From Planctomycetota bacterium (lineage in GTDB: Bacteria > Planctomycetota > UBA11346), in NCBI GenBank assembly GCA_025055595.1, contig JANWWU010000093.1:1-44631 (forward strand): 44,631 nucleotides of DNA, in the 5' to 3' direction. This document shows positions 35,445-44,631 of this stretch, piece after piece. The position numbers and the translations under genes are program-made. The notes beneath the pieces were generated by a model that worked only from the letters and a program-made list of their open reading frames with translations, searched no databases and was not told the DNA's origin. The stretch's first letter is position 1, and every line of letters begins with the position of its first letter.

Positions 35445-36343
35445 CCGCGCGGGTGGCAGCGGCGATGGATGTCGCGCAGCCGCGCGGCATCGACATGGGT
35501 GTAGCGCTCGGTCGTCGTCAGGCTGGCGTGGCCGAGCAGGGCCTGCACCGCGCGCAGATCGGCCCCGCCCTGCAGCAGGTGGGTGGCGAAGCTGTGGCGC
35601 AGCAGGTGCGGCCACACCGGTTTGGCGATGCCGGCCAGCTGCGCGGCGCGGCGCACGGTCTGCCACAGGCCCTGGCGGGTCCAGGGCCCGCCGCGGGCGC
35701 CCAGCAGCAGCTCCTCGCGGCGACCCTGCGGGTCGAGCTCGCGGCGCAGCCCCAAGCGCCAGGCGCGCACCGCCTCGGCGGCGCGCTCGCCGAGCGGCAC
35801 CATCCGCTCCTTGCCGCCCTTGCCGCGCAGGATGACCAGGCTCTCGCCGTCCTTGAAGTCGTGCACGCCGAGGCCGACGACTTCGCTGGCGCGGCCGCCG
35901 AGGGCGTAGAGCAGCTCGAGCGCCGCGCGGTCGCGCGGCTGCATGCGCCCGGGCGGCGGGTGCGCCAGCAGGCGCTCGACCTCCTCGGGGCTGAGCACGT
36001 CGGGGATGCTGCGCCACAGCTTGGGTGCGGGCGTCAGCGTCAGCCGCTCCTGCGCGACCTGGCCTTCTTCGACGAGGAAGCGCATCCACATCCGCCAGGC
36101 GACCAGGCACTGCGCGAGGCTGGCGGCGGAGAGAGCGCGCGCGCTGCGCAGCCACCCGAGGCAGGCGCTCGCCTCGTCGGGACCGAGGCCTTCCGGCAGC
36201 GCGACGCCGAGGGCCTGCGCCGCCGCCGCCAGGTGGCGCAGGCAGGTGCGGTAGTCGCGGATCGTGTTCTCAGACAGGCCGAGCGCGATGCGCGCCTGCG
36301 CCAGGAAGCGCTCGCCGGCGACCGGCAGCTCGGCGGCGCTCAC
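35441..36343 (-). CDS. Tyrosine recombinase, XerC/XerD-like
   Basis: 300 residues, the normal Xer length, from GTG overlapping the upstream stop (GTGA). The N-terminal SAM-like domain covers 5-105. The catalytic residues are all present: Arg151 in Gly-Gly-Arg-Ala-Ser-Glu, Lys175 in Gly-Lys-Gly-Gly-Lys-Glu-Arg, His246 and Arg249 in [11 protein letters not shown]272 and nucleophile Tyr281 in Thr-Glu-Arg-Tyr-Thr-His. Xer enzymes resolve chromosome dimers at dif. No dif site or integrase-like cargo is seen nearby, so a housekeeping role is likely. XerC versus XerD is not decided. Confidence 0.92.
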   Translation of the reverse strand: MSAAELPVAGERFLAQARIALGLSENTIRDYRTCLRHLAAAAQALGVALPEGLGPDEASACLGWLRSARALSAASLAQCLVAWRMWMRFLVEEGQVAQERLTLTPAPKLWRSIPDVLSPEEVERLLAHPPPGRMQPRDRAALELLYALGGRASEVVGLGVHDFKDGESLVILRGKGGKERMVPLGERAAEAVRAWRLGLRRELDPQGRREELLLGARGGPWTRQGLWQTVRRAAQLAGIAKPVWPHLLRHSFATHLLQGGADLRAVQALLGHASLTTTERYTHVDAARLRDIHRRCHPRG

Positions 36344-36846
36344 TCCTTCGGCGTGCCGCGCTTGCCCAGCCACAGGTCGTAGGAGTTGAGGTGCGCCAGG
36401 CCCGCGGCCTTGGCCTGCAGGAAGAGCTGCATGCGGTAGCCGATCGCCTGGGTCAGCGTCACTTCGAAGAGCGCTTGGCCCAGCGGCAGGGTGCCGCGCC
36501 CGCCCGAGGGCAGCTTCACGGGCTTGCTCTTCCAGGCGCGCTCGCCGATCGGCGCCAGCAGCTTGGCGATCGCGCGGTCCTGGGCCTTGAGCGCCTTCGG
36601 GAAGCTCTCGAGGGTGACGGCCTTGCCCTGCGCCTCCAGGGCGTCCCAGTGGTCCCAGTTGCCGGCGAGGAACCACTGCACCGAGGCCTGGCTGTGAATC
36701 GCGAGGTACTGCAGCAGCTCGAGCGTCGAACGCTGCGGCGGCGTGAAGCGGAACTCGAGGTGCTGCGGTTGCAGCTGCTTGGCGAGGTGGGTGAGGATGC
36801 GCGTCTCGCGCGCCAGGGCGTCGAGGAACTCGGGTTTGGTCAGCAT
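36340..36846 (-). CDS. DinB/DUF1569-like four-helix protein
   Basis: 168 residues, mainly helical. It has the DinB-superfamily pattern of a first helix with spaced Leu and Thr, His62-Ser near Leu-Ala-Ile-His-Ser-Gln-Ala, and a later helix with [10 protein letters not shown]. Only part of the metal-binding His triad is evident, so thiol-transfer activity cannot be claimed. It is co-transcribed with the recombinase, with which it overlaps by four bases. Confidence 0.65.
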   Translation of the reverse strand: MLTKPEFLDALARETRILTHLAKQLQPQHLEFRFTPPQRSTLELLQYLAIHSQASVQWFLAGNWDHWDALEAQGKAVTLESFPKALKAQDRAIAKLLAPIGERAWKSKPVKLPSGGRGTLPLGQALFEVTLTQAIGYRMQLFLQAKAAGLAHLNSYDLWLGKRGTPKE

Positions 36847-36885
36847 GCCGAAGGCTAAGCGCTCGGCGCAGGCGGCGCAACGGCG

Positions 36886-38349
36886 TCAACGCAGGGCCTG
36901 GATCGCGGCGGCCAGGCGCTCGCGCGTGCGCACGGCGCCGAGCACCTCGAGGCAGGGGAAGAGCGGCGGGCTGTGCGGACGCCCGAGCGTCGCCTGGCGG
37001 AGGATGCCGAAGGCGAGCTTCGGCGCGCACAGCGGAGCCTGCGCCGGATCGGCGGCGGCGCGCTGCTCGCAGAGGCTGCGGATCGCGGCCTCGATGTCGG
37101 ACGCGGTCCAGCGCTCCTCGGCCTGCAGCGCGGCGCAGGTTCCGGCCATCGCCTCGAGCAGGCCGCGCACCGCCGATGCATCTTGACCCGCCGGCACCAG
37201 GTCCTCGCGCCGCACCGTCAGCGCCGCGCTGTAGAACGGCTCGGCCCAGTGCAGGAAGTCGCCGCCGCGGGTCATCCGCTCGCGCAGCAGCGGGTAGAGC
37301 GCGTCGAAGCGCGCGTCGATCGCGGCGTGGACCTCGGCGCGCACGCGCTCGGCCGGCAGCTGGCGGAACCACAGGCCCTGCAGGTGGTCGAGCTTCTTGA
37401 GGTCGAACACCGGCCCCGTGACATGGACGCGCTCGATGTCGAAGACCTCCGCGAGTTCGGCGATGGTGAACTGCTCGCGGCCCTCGGGGTGGCTGTGGCC
37501 GAGCAGGGCGAGGAAGTTGAGCAGGGCCTCGGGCAGGTAGCCCTGGGCGCGATACCACAGCAGCGAGGTCGGATTCTTGCGCTTGCTGATCTTCGACTTG
37601 TCGGCGTTGCGCAGCAGGCCGACGTGGATGTACTCCGGCGGCGTGAAGCCGAGACGCTCGTTGAGCAGGAGGTGCTTGGGCAGCGAGTTCAGCCACTCCT
37701 CGGCGCGGATCACATGGGTGATGCCCATCAGGTGGTCGTCGACCACCGCCGCCAGGTGGTAGGTCGGCCAGCCGTCGGCCTTGAGTAGCACCTGGTCGTC
37801 GATCTCCTCCCAGCGCTTGGTGAAGGGCTTGGGCCGCAGGCGGTCGCGATAGCTGAACTCGCCGCTGGTCGGCACCTTGAGGCGGATGACATGCGGCTCG
37901 CCGGCGGCGATGCGCGCGCGCGCCTCGGCGGGAGCGAGCTCGCGGCAGTGCCGGTCGTACATCACCGGCTGGCGCGCGGCGAGCTGCGCGGCGCGGACGC
38001 TGGCCAGCCGCTCCGTCGAGCAGAAGCAGGGATAGGCGTCGCCCTGCGCGAGCAGCTGCTCGGCGTAGCGGCGGTAGATCCCGAGGCGGTGGCGCTCGCT
38101 CTGCACATAGGGCCCGTGCGGGCCGCCGATGTCGGGCCCCTCGTCATAGGCGAGGCCGAGCCAGCGCAGGGCCTCGATGATCGCCTGCGCGCTCTTCGGC
38201 TGGCAGCGCTCCTGGTCGGTGTCCTCCAGGCGCAGGACGAAGCGCCCGCCGTGACGGCGGGCGAAGCACCAGTTGAGCAGGCCGATGTAGGCGGTGCCGA
38301 CGTGGGGATCGCCGGTCGGCGACGGCGCGATGCGCACGCGAACGCTCAT
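36886..38349 (-). CDS. gltX: Glutamyl-tRNA synthetase
   Basis: 487 residues from the ATG at 38349, the start that gives Arg-Ile-Ala-Pro-Ser-Pro-Thr-Gly at positions 6-13 as in the family. The HIGH-type motif reads Pro-His-Val-Gly and the KMSKS loop Lys-Ile-Ser-Lys-Arg. The catalytic domain is followed by a helical anticodon-binding domain, shorter and less conserved. It charges tRNA-Glu, and possibly tRNA-Gln if the organism lacks GlnS. It lies 39 bases upstream of the DinB-like gene. Confidence 0.96.
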   Translation of the reverse strand: MSVRVRIAPSPTGDPHVGTAYIGLLNWCFARRHGGRFVLRLEDTDQERCQPKSAQAIIEALRWLGLAYDEGPDIGGPHGPYVQSERHRLGIYRRYAEQLLAQGDAYPCFCSTERLASVRAAQLAARQPVMYDRHCRELAPAEARARIAAGEPHVIRLKVPTSGEFSYRDRLRPKPFTKRWEEIDDQVLLKADGWPTYHLAAVVDDHLMGITHVIRAEEWLNSLPKHLLLNERLGFTPPEYIHVGLLRNADKSKISKRKNPTSLLWYRAQGYLPEALLNFLALLGHSHPEGREQFTIAELAEVFDIERVHVTGPVFDLKKLDHLQGLWFRQLPAERVRAEVHAAIDARFDALYPLLRERMTRGGDFLHWAEPFYSAALTVRREDLVPAGQDASAVRGLLEAMAGTCAALQAEERWTASDIEAAIRSLCEQRAAADPAQAPLCAPKLAFGILRQATLGRPHSPPLFPCLEVLGAVRTRERLAAAIQALR

Positions 38350-38397
38350 GGGCCGGCATCCTGTCGCCCGCCGCGATCGCGAAAGCGGGCTCTGCTG

Positions 38398-38435
38398 AAA
38401 AAAAAGACGCACGGCCCGGTCGCCCGGGCCGTGCG
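38398..38435 (-). terminator. Intrinsic terminator of the groE operon
   Basis: Read on the minus strand, a 12-base-pair stem (CGCACGGCCCGG with CCGGGCCGTGCG in plus-strand orientation, 38408-38419 and 38424-38435) with a 4-base loop is followed two bases later by eight T residues (38405-38398). It lies 26 bases after the groEL stop at 38462. Stem, loop and T-run are all textbook. It separates the groE operon from gltX on the same strand. Confidence 0.93.
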
Positions 38436-38461
38436 CTGCGTGCTGCGGATCGCGACTCGGC

Positions 38462-40078
<1,617 letters not shown>

Positions 40079-40107
40079 GGGACTCTCTCCTTCTGCTCTG
40101 TGCGGGT

Positions 40108-40419
40108 TCAGCTGATCTTGGCCAGGATGTCGCTCTCGCGCAGGATCACGACTTCGGCGCCGTCGACGGTGATCTCGGTGCCGCTGTACTTGCCGAACAG
40201 CACCGTGTCGCCGACCGCGACCGAGGGCGTCGAGCGCGTGCCGTTGTCGAGCAGCTTGCCGGGACCGACCGCCAGGACCTTGCCCTGCGTCGGCTTCTCC
40301 TTGGCGTTCTCCGGCAGCAGGATGCCGCCGGCGGTCCGCTCCTCGGCCTCGATGCGGGTGACGACCACGCGGTCATCGAGGGGCTTGATGGTGACCTTGG
40401 GCTGTGGTTTGGCTGACAT
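40108..40419 (-). CDS. groES: Co-chaperonin GroES
   Basis: 103 residues. After a short extra N-terminus (Met-Ser-Ala-Lys-Pro-Gln-Pro-Lys) the family pattern follows: [10 protein letters not shown], then the mobile loop [10 protein letters not shown] that contacts GroEL. GAGGA lies upstream of the ATG. It sits between two groEL genes, 38 bases after the first and 29 before the second, so one GroES probably serves both. Confidence 0.97.
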   Translation of the reverse strand: MSAKPQPKVTIKPLDDRVVVTRIEAEERTAGGILLPENAKEKPTQGKVLAVGPGKLLDNGTRSTPSVAVGDTVLFGKYSGTEITVDGAEVVILRESDILAKIS

Positions 40420-40457
40420 GGTTGGTTCCTCGCTTGCAAAGGGGTGATGGGCTGGAA

Positions 40458-42113
<1,656 letters not shown>

Positions 42114-42225
42114 GAGAGTGCTCCTTGAGAAGAGAGTGGATGAGAGGGTCGCTCGCGTGGCCCGGCGTCGACCGCACCGGGTGCGAGGGGTGGATGCGCC
42201 CGGCGCTCGGCATCCGACCGCCCCT

Positions 42226-42243
42226 ATGCATTCGCCGTGCCAA
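42226..42243 (-). promoter_or_regulatory. Candidate sigma-54 (-24/-12) promoter of the groE operon
   Basis: Minus-strand TTGGCACGGCGAATGCAT fits the sigma-54 pattern TGGCACG-N4-TTGC with one mismatch and the required ten bases between the GG and GC pairs. It lies about 115 bases before the groEL ATG, in the largest gene-free gap of the window. A sigma-70 reading here gives a poor -10 box, and no CIRCE repeat is present. Two base pairs of evidence can arise by chance, so this stays tentative. Confidence 0.4.
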
Positions 42244-42327
42244 TGCTAAGCGGTCGCTCTTTTGGTCAGCTCGGCCCATTCGACGCAGCGGCGCCACGTG
42301 CTCGGACCCTGTCATGGTCGGAATGAC

Positions 42328-42630
42328 CTAGGCGGCTTGGGAGGCGCTGCTGGCGCCGCTGGTCGTGCTCGAGGACGAGGCGGAGTCGGCTGCCGGCTTC
42401 GGCTCGCTGCCGCTTTTTTCGGCCTTCTTCTTCGCCGCGTAGTCTGACGAGCGATTGTAGTCAGTCTCCCAGAACCCGCTGCCCTGGAAGATGATCCCGC
42501 CGCCGGTCGAGAGCAGCTTGCGCAGCCCCTCCTGGCCGCAGTGCGGGCACACGCTGAGCGTCGGCGCGGTGATCGACTGGAAGACCTCGAAGGTCCCGCA
42601 GCGCGCGCAGTGATAGTCATAGGTCGGCAT
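42328..42630 (-). CDS. FmdB-family zinc ribbon protein
   Basis: 100 residues from the ATG at 42630, the start that gives the family N-terminus Met-Pro-Thr-Tyr-Asp-Tyr. Zinc ligands are Cys8-x2-Cys11 and Cys28-x2-Cys31. After Gly-Ser-Gly-Phe-Trp-Glu-Thr-Asp-Tyr, where the conserved part ends, there is a Lys/Ser/Ala-rich disordered tail. The role of such regulatory-type ribbons is unknown. The gene is divergent from ispG, 134 bases away. Confidence 0.88.
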   Translation of the reverse strand: MPTYDYHCARCGTFEVFQSITAPTLSVCPHCGQEGLRKLLSTGGGIIFQGSGFWETDYNRSSDYAAKKKAEKSGSEPKPAADSASSSSTTSGASSASQAA

Positions 42631-42764
42631 GACACACTCCCTCGATCGTCCAGCGGCAGGGGAGCAAGCATCGTTCCGTTGCCGCACGACAGGAGACGGC
42701 TTCGCGCTGCACAAGGGTTGGCGGCTGCGCCTTCCGCCGCAGCCGCCGCCGGAAGACTGTCAGA

Positions 42765-44573
<1,809 letters not shown>

Positions 44574-44631
44574 GCCTCCGCTGCGACCCAGCGGCAGCGA
44601 AGCAGCGCTCGCCGCGCGCCATGACTGCACG

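Noticed and set aside
42114..42327. CIRCE (HrcA) element upstream of groEL
   Set aside because: GAGTGCT occurs near 42115 and TGCTAA near 42244, but they are over 100 bases apart and do not form the 9-9-9 inverted repeat.

Overview
The window is GC-rich DNA (about 70% G+C by eye) and is densely coding. It holds 37 protein genes that I can support, one of them cut by the left edge, and one tRNA gene. There is no rRNA, CRISPR array, insertion sequence or phage. A Planctomycetota or other PVC-superphylum bacterium fits best. Reasons: a 602-residue long-form IspG with the extra internal domain, two GroEL genes flanking one GroES, very large PEGA/propeller proteins, and a sodium-symporter plus glycoside-hydrolase sugar locus. 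This placement is inference, about 50-60% confident at phylum level.

Layout. 1-6462: end of a membrane protein gene, then a tightly overlapping set of a secreted TIM-barrel-like protein, a sodium:solute symporter and a GH9 cellulase, which looks like a beta-glucan use locus. 6462-11697: housekeeping genes (dapF, a TerC-family protein, a queuosine-precursor transporter, nth, a MurC/Mpl-like ligase, an HNH nuclease). 11774-21862: four co-directional genes made of two giant membrane proteins (DUF4388-like N-terminus, one membrane helix, coiled coil, PEGA domain, propeller-like C-terminus) followed by cheA and cheW. 21894-27318: tRNA-Arg(CCG), a DCC-family protein, enolase, a lipoate ligase/octanoyltransferase, an MFS transporter and phosphofructokinase. 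27403-35444: a MenH-like hydrolase, then a run starting at a good sigma-70 promoter. That run is a phosphoglucose-isomerase-like protein whose active site appears lost, a Pro-rich membrane protein, a PilM-PilN fusion and a DnaA without domain II. A small unknown gene, rpmA, a gamma-carbonic-anhydrase-like gene and a secreted protein follow. 35441-38349 (minus strand): a Xer recombinase, a DinB-like protein and gltX. 38393-42243 (minus strand): groEL-groES-groEL with a clear terminator and a possible sigma-54 promoter. The window ends with an FmdB-type zinc ribbon gene and ispG.

Best candidates for something new: (1) the giant-protein/CheA/CheW locus, possibly an unconventional chemosensory input; (2) the PGI-like pseudoenzyme at the head of a PilMN-DnaA gene run; (3) a roughly tenfold shortage of the tetranucleotide ACGT across the window. 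No intergenic stretch exceeds 300 bases. The longest gap is 42114-42327, which holds the candidate groE promoter.
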